A stretch of DNA of 64,000 nucleotides from Chloroflexi bacterium bin20 (GTDB taxonomy: Bacteria; Chloroflexota; Anaerolineae; Aggregatilineales; Phototrophicaceae): the NCBI GenBank assembly GCA_002238485.1, contig MPMG01000011.1:1-64000 (forward strand), in the 5' to 3' direction. Every line of letters begins with the position of its first letter. Positions within the stretch are counted from its first letter, which is position 1. A program made the position numbers and the translations under genes. Of the stretch, positions 55,734 to 64,000 are shown piece by piece. The notes under the pieces are model-generated. The model was given only the letters and a program-made list of their open reading frames with translations, was not told the origin of the DNA and did not search any database.

Positions 55734-56361
55734 AACTTGCTTGCCCAGCCAGCGCCTGCCGATAAGCCTGTGGGGTGTCGACATCGACCAGCACGCCCGG
55801 CTCATCGACAGGCAGCAGCCGCAGCCGCGATTTGTCCAGCGCCTCGCGTGGCATTGCGGGGGCATCCAGCGCCAGCATCGCCGTCCAGCGCGAGCGATCG
55901 AGCAGCAGCGGATGTCCGCGCCGACCGTCGTGGCTTGGCGCAACACTCCAGCCCGTTTCATATTCTCGCGCCAGTCGCTTGATCACAGCCATGCTGATGC
56001 CAGGCATATCGGCCGGCTGGATGAAAGCCGCCGCCAGAATATCGGGCAGCGCGCGCAGACCGGCTTGCACAGAAGAAAGCATGCCGCCAGTCGCAAAGGC
56101 TGGATTGTGAATGCAGCGAACTGATAGGCCGGCCAGGGCAGCGCGCACCAAAGCGGCATCCCGACCGGTGACAACAATCGTCTCAATGCCGGCGAGCAGG
56201 AATTGCCGCGTTACATGCGCCACGATGGGCGCGCCAGCTTGCCAGGGCAGCAGCAGCTTGTTTTCGCCCATGCGCGTGGACAAGCCAGCCGCCAGCACGA
56301 TCGCGCCATAGCCTTGCCTCCATTGCAATGGGGGGGGCGAGGGGGTTTGACGGCTAGCCAT
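55681..56361 (-). CDS. MobA/MocA-like nucleotidyltransferase with a repeat-derived C-terminal tail
   Basis: GAIVLAAGLSTRMGENKLLLPWQAGAPIVAHVTRQFL...AAFIQPADMPGIS; last residues SSPRKDTPLGPPEKSGGG* are the translated hairpin repeat. Confidence 0.88.
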   Translation of the reverse strand: MASRQTPSPPPLQWRQGYGAIVLAAGLSTRMGENKLLLPWQAGAPIVAHVTRQFLLAGIETIVVTGRDAALVRAALAGLSVRCIHNPAFATGGMLSSVQAGLRALPDILAAAFIQPADMPGISMAVIKRLAREYETGWSVAPSHDGRRGHPLLLDRSRWTAMLALDAPAMPREALDKSRLRLLPVDEPGVLVDVDTPQAYRQALAGQASSPRKDTPLGPPEKSGGG

Positions 56362-57361
56362 CTGTCTTGCTGCGCGGCATGGGTCGCTCGGCAATATCTT
56401 TGAGCAAGCCGCCATGTCCCATCATCACCAGATCGGCGCGGGTCAGGCGTTCGCCACTCAGCAGGCGCGGCAGGATCCAGTCGATGACATTGGTTTTTGG
56501 CGATTTGATGCAGCCCGGCGCGCCCACCACCGGCACATCGCCCAGATAACCCAGCAAAAGCAGGGTGCCGGGATCGACTGGCACGCCATGCAGGGTGATG
56601 CTGCCGCCCGCCCGCAGCAGAGCCGTGGGCACAACATCTTGCCGATCGATGATGGCGGAGATGCTGGCGATCAAGATCATGTCGGCCTGCGACTGCGCTT
56701 GAATGGCTGCCGCGATAGCAGCGGCATTGTGCTGAACAAAGGCTGGCTCCAGCAGATGGCTTCCCCAGCCTTCGATGCGGCGGCGCACGGGTGGATGAAA
56801 GCTGCGCAGCAGTCGTTCGCGCGTGGCAGCTGTGCCCGACACGATCAGCGCAATCCGTTTGGGCTGCAGTTCGCGCAGTTGCAGGACAGTCTTGTCTTGG
56901 CAGATCCGTTCCACATCGACGACGCGGGCGGCAGGCACGCCAAATGGCACGATCTTGACGAGCGCGGCCATTTCGCCTTTGGATACCAGGCTGTGCGCGC
57001 GCAGGGTGGCGATGGTGATGCCGTCGTACAGGTTGTTGATGATTTCCAGCAGGGGCACATCAACATGCAGGATGCCTCGTGCCGCCGCTGTGATATTGGC
57101 TCTGCCCACGCCGGGCGCGCGCATGCGCAGATTTTTGCCGATAACCGCCCGTCCAATGCGCTGCGCTGCCACATCTTCGTGCAGGTCGGCAGCCGAAAGC
57201 CGCGTAAGCACCAGCCGCTCGATGCCCAGCCCGCGCAGCCGCTCGATATCGTCTTCGTCCAGCCGATGCCCCTTGTTCAGGATCAGCTTTGCGCCAGCAT
57301 AGAGTTTGTGCGCCAAAATCCCGCCAGCCGCGTCATCCAGCCGCACCTCACCGAACTGCAT
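56354..57361 (-). CDS. Molybdopterin-binding protein (MoeA/CinA-like)
   Basis: MQFGEVRLDDAAGGILAHKL...ILNKGHRLDEDDIERLRGLGIERLVL; overlaps XdhC and the mocA-like gene. Confidence 0.82.
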   Translation of the reverse strand: MQFGEVRLDDAAGGILAHKLYAGAKLILNKGHRLDEDDIERLRGLGIERLVLTRLSAADLHEDVAAQRIGRAVIGKNLRMRAPGVGRANITAAARGILHVDVPLLEIINNLYDGITIATLRAHSLVSKGEMAALVKIVPFGVPAARVVDVERICQDKTVLQLRELQPKRIALIVSGTAATRERLLRSFHPPVRRRIEGWGSHLLEPAFVQHNAAAIAAAIQAQSQADMILIASISAIIDRQDVVPTALLRAGGSITLHGVPVDPGTLLLLGYLGDVPVVGAPGCIKSPKTNVIDWILPRLLSGERLTRADLVMMGHGGLLKDIAERPMPRSKTDG

Positions 57362-58403
57362 CGCGCGCTCCATTGCGAACGGCGATGATCTCCGCCAGGA
57401 TGCAGACAGCGATTTCTTCGGGACTGCTCGCGCCGATGTCGATGCCGATAGGTGTGCGTATCTGCGCGATATGCGCCTCGCTCAAGCCAGCCTCGCTCAA
57501 GCGCGCCACCCGCTGTCGATGCGTGCGCCCACTGCTGAGCACGCCGACATAAGGAATGCCCGCGGGCAACGCTGTCAGCAGCGCCTTGTCGTCGATTTTG
57601 GGGTCGTGCGTCAAGACGGCCAGGTAGGCGCTTCTATCCATTCCCAGCATCGGCAGGGCTTTGTCCGGGTAGCTGTGCAGGATATTGGCGATATCGGGGA
57701 AGCGCTCGGGCGAGGCAAAGGCAGAGCGTGGATCGATGATAGAAACGCGGAAGCCCACCTGTTGCGCCATGGCTGCCAGTGGGATGGCTACATGCACGCC
57801 GCCCACCAGGATCAAGTGGGGACGCTCGACTTGCTGATCGACCATGACGCGCGTGTCGCCCAGCGTGATTATGCCGCTCTTGCGGGACTCTGCGGCTGCC
57901 GCGCGCATCTGTGCCGCCAGCGATTCGGGCAGGTTGCCGCTCTGATAAAGCGTTTTTCCGTCTGCATCCAGCAGCAGTTTCTCGCCGATGTGGGCGCCCT
58001 CGACCACGACCAGCGCCACCCCGTAGCAGTCATCGGTAGCCAGTCCAGCCAGGGCCTGCCAATAGGTCGCATTCAGCGGCTCGACAAAAACCTCGATGCT
58101 GCCGCCGCAAGTCAAGCCGACCTCCCAGGCCATATCGTCCGCCACGCCAAATTTGAGCAGGCGCGCTTTGCCGTCTTTCAAGCCCGCCAGCGCTTCTTCG
58201 ACAACAGCGCCTTCGACACAGCCGCCACTGACGCTGCCGATCATGGACGGAGGGGCAGTGTCTATGCGCCCCAAATCGCTGGCGATGCCCATCTTCGAAC
58301 CCTCACGGCGCGGGGCAGAGCCCCAGGTCTTCGCCACCGATGCCAGCGCCACATGGCGGTCTTCGCGCAGCCAGCGGTTCACAGTATCGAGGATGTCGCG
58401 CAT
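57348..58403 (-). CDS. XdhC/CoxI family protein
   Basis: VALASVAKTWGSAPRREGSKMGIA...MIGSVSGGCVEGAVVEEA...YVGVLSSGRTHRQRVARLSEAGL...RTPIGIDIGASSPEEIAVCILAEIIAVRNG. Confidence 0.93.
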   Translation of the reverse strand: MRDILDTVNRWLREDRHVALASVAKTWGSAPRREGSKMGIASDLGRIDTAPPSMIGSVSGGCVEGAVVEEALAGLKDGKARLLKFGVADDMAWEVGLTCGGSIEVFVEPLNATYWQALAGLATDDCYGVALVVVEGAHIGEKLLLDADGKTLYQSGNLPESLAAQMRAAAAESRKSGIITLGDTRVMVDQQVERPHLILVGGVHVAIPLAAMAQQVGFRVSIIDPRSAFASPERFPDIANILHSYPDKALPMLGMDRSAYLAVLTHDPKIDDKALLTALPAGIPYVGVLSSGRTHRQRVARLSEAGLSEAHIAQIRTPIGIDIGASSPEEIAVCILAEIIAVRNGARDAVR

Positions 58404-58533
58404 GGAGTCTCCTTTGTGTGCGGATGGAGTTTATTCTAGCACAACGGGGTTTCAATGCGGACGAGTCGCCGCCTGCCCATGGGAAATCACAGCAATTCCT
58501 TCACCACGCAGGTACTGAAACACAGAGGTTGAT

Positions 58534-58559
58534 GTAGGGGCGAGCCATTGGGTCGCCCC
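58534..58559. repeat. Dispersed GTAGGGGCGA...TCGCCCC palindromic repeat
   Basis: gtaggggcgagccattgggtcgcccc. Confidence 0.75.
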
Positions 58560-58713
58560 GACGACCGATTACATGAAGGCATGCAATCCCTTTGCGCGGG
58601 TTTGTAATTTGAAGAGCTTGCCCTGGTGGGAGGTGGGTTGCCTATTTCGTATTGGCGTTTTCTGCGCTACACTGCGCGGCACGACTGCATCAGCGCCGAC
58701 GGAGACCGGCACC

Positions 58714-59121
58714 ATGGCAAATACCGCCCGCCAATGGTTCTATTCAACACCAGAGCCGCGCCCCTACTACATCGAAGAGCGCGTCAACCACTCCTTGTGG
58801 AACAACCGCCTGCAAAATGTCTTCATGAGCTGTACGAATGCCGCGCCGCCCGTGCAGATGGAAGGTAGCCTGGATGGCATGCCCATGCGCTTTGAATTCG
58901 TGCCCGGCGGCTACTTCACCCTGCGCATGCCCGAAGAGCGTAAAGATGTCATCGGCACCATCCGCCAGGTGCTGCTCGGTTTGAAGCCCTGCTTCACCTA
59001 CCAGGACAACGATGGCATGTTCGTGGTCGAGTGGCATACCGATGGTGGCGATGCCCGTTGGCGAGAAATCCAGGGCAACCCGGCTTTTCAGGGTTTGCGC
59101 CGCATGAAACGCCCGCAATAA
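58714..59121 (+). CDS. Conserved hypothetical protein
   Basis: 135 aa ORF from ATG at 58714; family not recognised. Confidence 0.6.
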   Translation: MANTARQWFYSTPEPRPYYIEERVNHSLWNNRLQNVFMSCTNAAPPVQMEGSLDGMPMRFEFVPGGYFTLRMPEERKDVIGTIRQVLLGLKPCFTYQDNDGMFVVEWHTDGGDARWREIQGNPAFQGLRRMKRPQ

Positions 59122-59134
59122 AGGACCTGGTCGA

Positions 59135-59497
59135 ATGGCAAAGCGCCGCCGCAGGAAACCCAATATCTCGCAGGCCGCCCTAGATCAAGCCCGTCAAGGC
59201 TCATCAGCCCCCGAGCCCGCCGCTCCAGCAGCCGAGTCGGACCCAGCAGAGCCTGTACAGACGCCTCGTCCACGCCGTCGTCGCGCGCTGCAAACGGCTC
59301 AGCTGGAACGCCGCAAAGACCAGGGCGGGCTGGATGCCGAGTATGTCGCCGATCTGCTGGCAAACCCGACAAAAGTAGTCACCGAAGACGACCTGCGCGC
59401 CGATTATGGATTCGTCATCCGCGATCTGCGCAATATGGGCATACTGGCGGCGGCGCTCTTCGTCGTGCTGATCTGCGCCGCGCTCATCCTGCTCTAG
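59135..59497 (+). CDS. Hypothetical single-TM protein with basic N-terminus
   Basis: MAKRRRRKPNISQAALDQARQG...NMGILAAALFVVLICAALILL. Confidence 0.65.
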   Translation: MAKRRRRKPNISQAALDQARQGSSAPEPAAPAAESDPAEPVQTPRPRRRRALQTAQLERRKDQGGLDAEYVADLLANPTKVVTEDDLRADYGFVIRDLRNMGILAAALFVVLICAALILL

Positions 59498-59515
59498 GCC
59501 AGGCGGCTGCGGACC

Positions 59516-60643
59516 ATGTCCTGGTCGACCGCGCATCGTTGGCTCTCACTCCTTTCGCGCCCCTTGCGCCGTCTTGTGTTTGCCTATGCGCTGCTGCTGA
59601 CGCTGTTTGCGCTGCTGCGTCTGCTGCGCCTGGACGGCATCCCGCTGCTCGATCTGGCAAACACCTTCGCCCCCTACCTGTTTATGCCGCTGGTCGTCAC
59701 CTTTCCGCTGCCGATCCTGGTTGCGCGCGCCACATCCGAGCCAAGCGAACGCGCTCGCAAACGCCTGTCCAGCCCGCGCAAATTCTCCCCGTCCGCCGAC
59801 TCGAGCCATTCGCAGCGCTGGACTGTGCTGCTGCAGCTGGCGCTGATCGCCATAGGGCTGTACTGGTTTGCGATGCCCGCGCTGTATACGCCGGTCGCGC
59901 CACCCAAGGGCGACACCTTCACCGCGGTCACTTTTAATGTGCAAGGCAGCAATCACGAGTTGGGGCGGGCGATGGATTGGTTGCTGGAGCAAGCGCCCGA
60001 CATCATCGTGCTGCAAGAGACCGCCGAAGGCTACGACAGCCGCCTGGCGCCACTCTATGAGGCCTATGCTCACGAAGACCATATTGAAGGCAGCGTGCGC
60101 ATCTTTTCGCGTTATGTCATTTTGCAGCGCGAGGTCATCTCGATTGAAGATGAGCCCGGACGCCTGGCTTTGCGCCTGCTGCTGGATCAAGACGGGCGCG
60201 AACTGGCTGTGTATGCAGTGCATCTGACCTTGCCGCTGCGGCCGCAGGAAAATCAAGCTGCCGATGAAGATATCGGTCCCGAGGCGCTGCTGCGTTATGA
60301 CGAAGCGCGGCGCAATGCCCAAATCCGCCGTCTGCTGACATTGCTGACAGAAGAAAGCGCAGCAACGATCGTGGCTGGCGACTTCAACATGAGCGATACC
60401 TCGCTTATCTACGGTGAGCTGGCTGGGCAGCTGGGCGATGCCTGGCGGGGGGCGGGCGCCGGCGCCGGACGCACCTGGCCCCTGGCCGAAGCGATCGGTT
60501 TGCCGCGCATCATCCGTCCGCTGCTGCGGATCGACTACATCTGGCACAGCGAGTCGCTGCGCCCGACTTTTGCTGCTGTTGGCGCGCCCATCGGCTCGGA
60601 TCATTTGCCGCTTGCTGCCGAGTTTGAGTGGACGGACGGTTGA
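59516..60643 (+). CDS. Endonuclease/exonuclease/phosphatase family protein
   Basis: FTAVTFNVQGSNHELGRAMDWLLEQAPDIIVLQETAEGYD...ATIVAGDFNMSDTS...RIDYIWHSESLRPTFAAVGAPIGSDHLPLAAEF. Confidence 0.9.
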   Translation: MSWSTAHRWLSLLSRPLRRLVFAYALLLTLFALLRLLRLDGIPLLDLANTFAPYLFMPLVVTFPLPILVARATSEPSERARKRLSSPRKFSPSADSSHSQRWTVLLQLALIAIGLYWFAMPALYTPVAPPKGDTFTAVTFNVQGSNHELGRAMDWLLEQAPDIIVLQETAEGYDSRLAPLYEAYAHEDHIEGSVRIFSRYVILQREVISIEDEPGRLALRLLLDQDGRELAVYAVHLTLPLRPQENQAADEDIGPEALLRYDEARRNAQIRRLLTLLTEESAATIVAGDFNMSDTSLIYGELAGQLGDAWRGAGAGAGRTWPLAEAIGLPRIIRPLLRIDYIWHSESLRPTFAAVGAPIGSDHLPLAAEFEWTDG

Positions 60644-60696
60644 GTCGCGCTTGCCGCATCACGCAGCAAAGACGAAATCGGCGTATACTGCGAAGT

Positions 60697-61713
60697 ATGG
60701 ACGCCAACTTGCAGTTCATCCCCATCATGATTGTGGGTTTCGGCGCATCGCTGTGCCTGACGCCACTGACACGCCAGATCGCCATGCGCCTGGGTGTTAC
60801 CGCCGCGCCCAACAAACGCAATATTCACGCCAGCCATGTGCCCTTGATGGGAGGGGCGGCCATCTACATCGGCTTTGTGCTGTCGGTGCTGCTTTTCAGT
60901 CCCCCCGCCTATCTGGTGGAGTTGGGCGCGATCGTGGCCGGCGCGACTCTGCTGGCGCTGATCGGCTACCTGGACGACCGAAAACACCTCAGTCCGCGCC
61001 TGCGCTTGCTGGTGATGACGGTATCGGCGCTGATGGTTGCGGCTGCGGGCGTGCAGATCCGCTTGTTCAGCATCCCGCTCATTGACCTGCCGCTGACGGT
61101 GTTCTGGATCGTGGCGCTGATCAACGCCGTCAACTGGATCGACAATATGGACGGGCTGGCAGCGGGCACAGCCGCCATCACAGCCGGGTTCTTTTTGCTG
61201 TTGGCGCTTTCGCAGGGGCAGGTGCTGGTGAGCATGCTGGCAGCGGCGATCTTTGGCAGCGCGGTCGGCTTTTTGACATACAACTTCAATCCGTCCAGCA
61301 CTTTCATGGGCGATATGGGCGCGTATACATTGGGCTTTGTGCTGGCGATATTGGCGATCAAGCTCAAGTTTTCCGCGCAGCCGCTGAATGTAACCTGGAT
61401 GGTGCCGGTGTTTGTGCTGGCGCTGCCTATCCTGGATATCAACCTGGCTGTGTTGACGCGCCTGCTCGAACGCCGTCCGCTGATGCTGGCCAGCAAAGAC
61501 CATGTATCGCACCGTTTCCTCTGCCTGGGCATGTCACAGCGACAGACCCTGGCGCTTCTGTATCTTGCGTCGGCGGTCTATGGCGCGCTGGCGCTGGTCA
61601 TCAGCCAGGTTGCCCCGGACGATGCGCTGGCGCTGGGCGGCTTGGGATTGTTGGGCATGGGCGCGAGCTTTTGCCTCTTGGTCCTGATGCGAGCGCGGCG
61701 ACAAAAAGCATAG
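60697..61713 (+). CDS. MraY/WecA/TagO-family phospho-sugar transferase
   Basis: APNKRNIHASHVPLMGGAAIYIGFVLS...GYLDDRKHLSPRLRL...NAVNWIDNMDGLAAGTAAI...FNPSSTFMGDMGAYTLGF. Confidence 0.93.
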   Translation: MDANLQFIPIMIVGFGASLCLTPLTRQIAMRLGVTAAPNKRNIHASHVPLMGGAAIYIGFVLSVLLFSPPAYLVELGAIVAGATLLALIGYLDDRKHLSPRLRLLVMTVSALMVAAAGVQIRLFSIPLIDLPLTVFWIVALINAVNWIDNMDGLAAGTAAITAGFFLLLALSQGQVLVSMLAAAIFGSAVGFLTYNFNPSSTFMGDMGAYTLGFVLAILAIKLKFSAQPLNVTWMVPVFVLALPILDINLAVLTRLLERRPLMLASKDHVSHRFLCLGMSQRQTLALLYLASAVYGALALVISQVAPDDALALGGLGLLGMGASFCLLVLMRARRQKA

Positions 61714-61801
61714 TCGGGCAGCTGGGCAGCTGCGCGCGACCCTACTGGTTTGGCGCGGCATCTGGCATAATGCAGCCAAGCCCAGCCAGCCAGAGTTCTT
61801 T

Positions 61802-62944
61802 ATGACCCGAATCGCTGTATTGCCCAATACGCTTGTCGATTATAACGCCGAGGCTTGGCGGCTGATCCAGCTCAATAATCGCGCTGAACCAAAGCTGCTG
61901 CTGGAAGCCAAGAGCGGCTTGTCCCTTCGCTTTAGTGGCGCATTCGCTGTCAGCCGCGATCTGCCCGAAACAGGCGAGGTTCTGGTCAACGATTTGGGGC
62001 AGGTGCTGCTGGGCTGGTCGCGGCAATCGACTTCGTGGCAGCTGGGCATCACGCTGTCCGAAGAAATCTCTCTGGCGCGCAACAGCCGCTGGTTCGAGAT
62101 CCTGCGCTTCACCGATGAAGATCCTGATCTGCATGAAGCCAAAGCCCGGCAACTGGGCGAAGCTTTGGCAGCGACGCTGGGCATCCCTTTCATCACCCGA
62201 GACGAGATCATTGAGCAAGAACCAGCGCCTCAACCCGTCCCGCTGGCTGAACTGCCGCTGGACCTCGGCATGTGGCAGATGGAACGCACAGAAGCCCAAA
62301 GCGAGCTGCAGCTGCGGCGACAATCACGCTGGAAATCGGCGCGGCGGCGTCAGATTGCCTGGTACGCGCTGTGGATGATCATCTATATCTGGGTCGCGCT
62401 GGCGACTCTGGGCAGCGATCTGGGCTTGCCCAATGCCGGCACGCTCATCCCCAATCCCGATTGGCTGCCCTATCTGGCGCTGGTGGTGGCGGCGCTGCTG
62501 CTGCTGCAGATCTTGCGCCAATTGTGGGTTGGCCTGCGCGCGACCAATACCATCGTCTTCAATCCGTACAGCAAGTCTATTCGTGGCCTTCATGGCAACT
62601 CGCAACGTTGGCAGATCAGCGCTGGCGGCGTGCAATCGGTGTATGTAAGCGAGATCGTCAAGCCGGCTGGACGGGGGCGCTTGCCTTTCACCGGCAGCGC
62701 GCACAGCACCTATTACCATGGCGAGATCAACTTGCATCTGCTGGATGGCAGCTATGTCCCTGTGCTGCTCGATCAAGTGAAGCGGACATACTCCCTGCTG
62801 CCGGGCGCGGCGGAACCAGATCGCGAAGACGGCGTCTGGGCACTGGAAGCCAGCGAAGCCAACACGGCGCTGCAAATGGCGGCGCTGCACATCTCGCAGA
62901 CGCTGGGCGAGCTGCCTGTGTGGTACGACCGGCGGCACAAATAA
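61802..62944 (+). CDS. Hypothetical membrane protein
   Basis: 380 aa; TM segments IAWYALWMIIYIWVALATLG and LPYLALVVAALLLLQIL. Confidence 0.7.
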   Translation: MTRIAVLPNTLVDYNAEAWRLIQLNNRAEPKLLLEAKSGLSLRFSGAFAVSRDLPETGEVLVNDLGQVLLGWSRQSTSWQLGITLSEEISLARNSRWFEILRFTDEDPDLHEAKARQLGEALAATLGIPFITRDEIIEQEPAPQPVPLAELPLDLGMWQMERTEAQSELQLRRQSRWKSARRRQIAWYALWMIIYIWVALATLGSDLGLPNAGTLIPNPDWLPYLALVVAALLLLQILRQLWVGLRATNTIVFNPYSKSIRGLHGNSQRWQISAGGVQSVYVSEIVKPAGRGRLPFTGSAHSTYYHGEINLHLLDGSYVPVLLDQVKRTYSLLPGAAEPDREDGVWALEASEANTALQMAALHISQTLGELPVWYDRRHK

Positions 62945-62976
62945 ACAACTGGACAAGCGTCGGCAGCGAGGCAGCG

Positions 62977-64000
62977 ATGAAAAACACAGTGATAGTCGAT
63001 CCGCATTTTCGGCGCATGGACGAGATCTTTTCGCCGGCGGACAAGCAGCGCTTGGTTGACCTGGTCGATGTCGTTTGGGGGCATGACGAGCCCATGCCGC
63101 AGGCCGACTTTCTGCGCGCCCTGCCAACTGCAGAAGCCCTGATCTGCTCGGGCTGGACTTATGGCGATGTGCTGGCGAAGGCCCCAAAATTGCGGGCGAT
63201 CATGGATGTTTCTGGCGGCTTCCCTCGCAGTCTCGATTACGATGCCTGCTACAAAAGGCGCATCCGTGTGTTGAGCGCAGCGCCGGCTTTCGCGCGGCAA
63301 GTAGCTGAGTTCTCGCTGGGCTTGGCGATCGCTTCTGCCCGCGAAATCGCCTATGGCGATCGCCTGATGCGGCGCGGCCAAGAAAAATACTTGTGGCATG
63401 GCAATGTCGGCGCCTTTATGCTCTACGACAAGCCGGTGGGCATCATCGGTTATGGCAGTCTGGCGCGCGCATTGCATCCGCTTTTGCAGCCTTTTAATGT
63501 GACGATTTCGGCTTTTGACCCCTGGCTGAGCGATGGCTACCTGCGTCGGCAAGGCGTCACGCCAATGCCGCTGGAAGAATTGCTGACGAGCTCGCGTTTC
63601 ATCTTCGTCATGGCTGTGCCCTCGGCGGAAAACCGAGCGATGATCTCGCGCGAGTTGCTGGAGTTGATCCCGCGCAACGCCGTCTTTGTGCTGGCCAGCC
63701 GCGCTCATGTGGTCGATTTTGACGCGCTAACCGAACTGGCGCTGGCAGGCAAGTTCAAGGTGGCCACCGATGTCTTCCCGATCGAGCCGCTGCCAGCCGA
63801 CCATGCAATCCGCCGGGCAGAAGGCGCGCTGCTGTCTGCGCATCGAGCCGGTTCTGTTGACGAAGCGATGACCGAACTGGGCGAGATGGTGGTCGATGAC
63901 CTGGAGGCGGTGGTGCGCGGTCTGCCGCCGCGGCGCTTGCAAATGGCCGAGCCGGAGTTGAGCATGCGCTATGCCAGCAACCGCGCGAAGTCGGGTGAAT
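62977..64000 (+). CDS. D-isomer-specific 2-hydroxyacid dehydrogenase (3' end beyond window)
   Basis: My translation: MKNTVIVDPHFRRMDEIFSPADKQRL...KPVGIIGYGSLARALHPLLQPFNVTISAFDPWLS...ELIPRNAVFVLASRAHVVDFDALTELALAGKFKVATDVFPIEPLP; absent from the ORF track because no stop is reached. Confidence 0.88.
   Translation, partial: MKNTVIVDPHFRRMDEIFSPADKQRLVDLVDVVWGHDEPMPQADFLRALPTAEALICSGWTYGDVLAKAPKLRAIMDVSGGFPRSLDYDACYKRRIRVLSAAPAFARQVAEFSLGLAIASAREIAYGDRLMRRGQEKYLWHGNVGAFMLYDKPVGIIGYGSLARALHPLLQPFNVTISAFDPWLSDGYLRRQGVTPMPLEELLTSSRFIFVMAVPSAENRAMISRELLELIPRNAVFVLASRAHVVDFDALTELALAGKFKVATDVFPIEPLPADHAIRRAEGALLSAHRAGSVDEAMTELGEMVVDDLEAVVRGLPPRRLQMAEPELSMRYASNRAKSGE

Noticed and set aside
62773-63708. 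311-aa minus-strand ORF at the window end
   Set aside because: Antisense to the 2-hydroxyacid dehydrogenase running off the window (62977 onward), which has clear NAD-binding motifs.
1-64000. tRNA, rRNA, riboswitches, phage or classical IS elements
   Set aside because: None could be recognised by reading; a tRNAscan/Infernal run would be needed to exclude small RNAs.

Overview
This 64 kb window is GC-rich and gene-dense, with no tRNA, rRNA, CRISPR array or recognisable transposase. Gene content and style (choice-of-anchor/beta-helix SH3 proteins, CRTAC1, LLM oxidoreductase, XdhC/MoeA/MocA) suggest Chloroflexota (Anaerolineae-like); that assignment is inference only. Most of it is ordinary chromosome: recO, rarA, trhO, wecA/tagO-like, Wzm/Wzt polysaccharide export, a GH2 plus sugar ABC cassette, molybdenum-cofactor genes, ABC transporters, a sulfatase and a PBP. 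The unusual part is 5.1-9.05 kb. A C6/G6 hairpin (consensus TAGCCTCCCCCCGATTCTTCGGGGGGACCGAGGGGGGT) occurs in about 20 copies across the window, singly and as tandem arrays. In inverted orientation it bounds a small unit (6121-6693) whose only gene is a DUF559 PD-(D/E)XK-like nuclease. Three degenerate relatives have the same hairpin ends: two tandem internally deleted copies keeping only the C-terminus, and one relic keeping only the N-terminus. This looks like an autonomous element plus MITE-like derivatives, but with a nuclease in place of a transposase. The hairpins also run into reading frames of neighbours (hicB, a mocA-like gene, the DUF559 gene itself), supplying tails and stop codons. 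Other points of interest: an ABC ATPase fused to an AbrB-like domain, an ABC permease with an embedded solute-binding-like region, an orphan SNF2-type helicase in an AT-richer patch, decayed livH/livM, repeat-associated promoter-like elements, and candidate leaderless starts. All calls come from reading the sequence; no database search was run.
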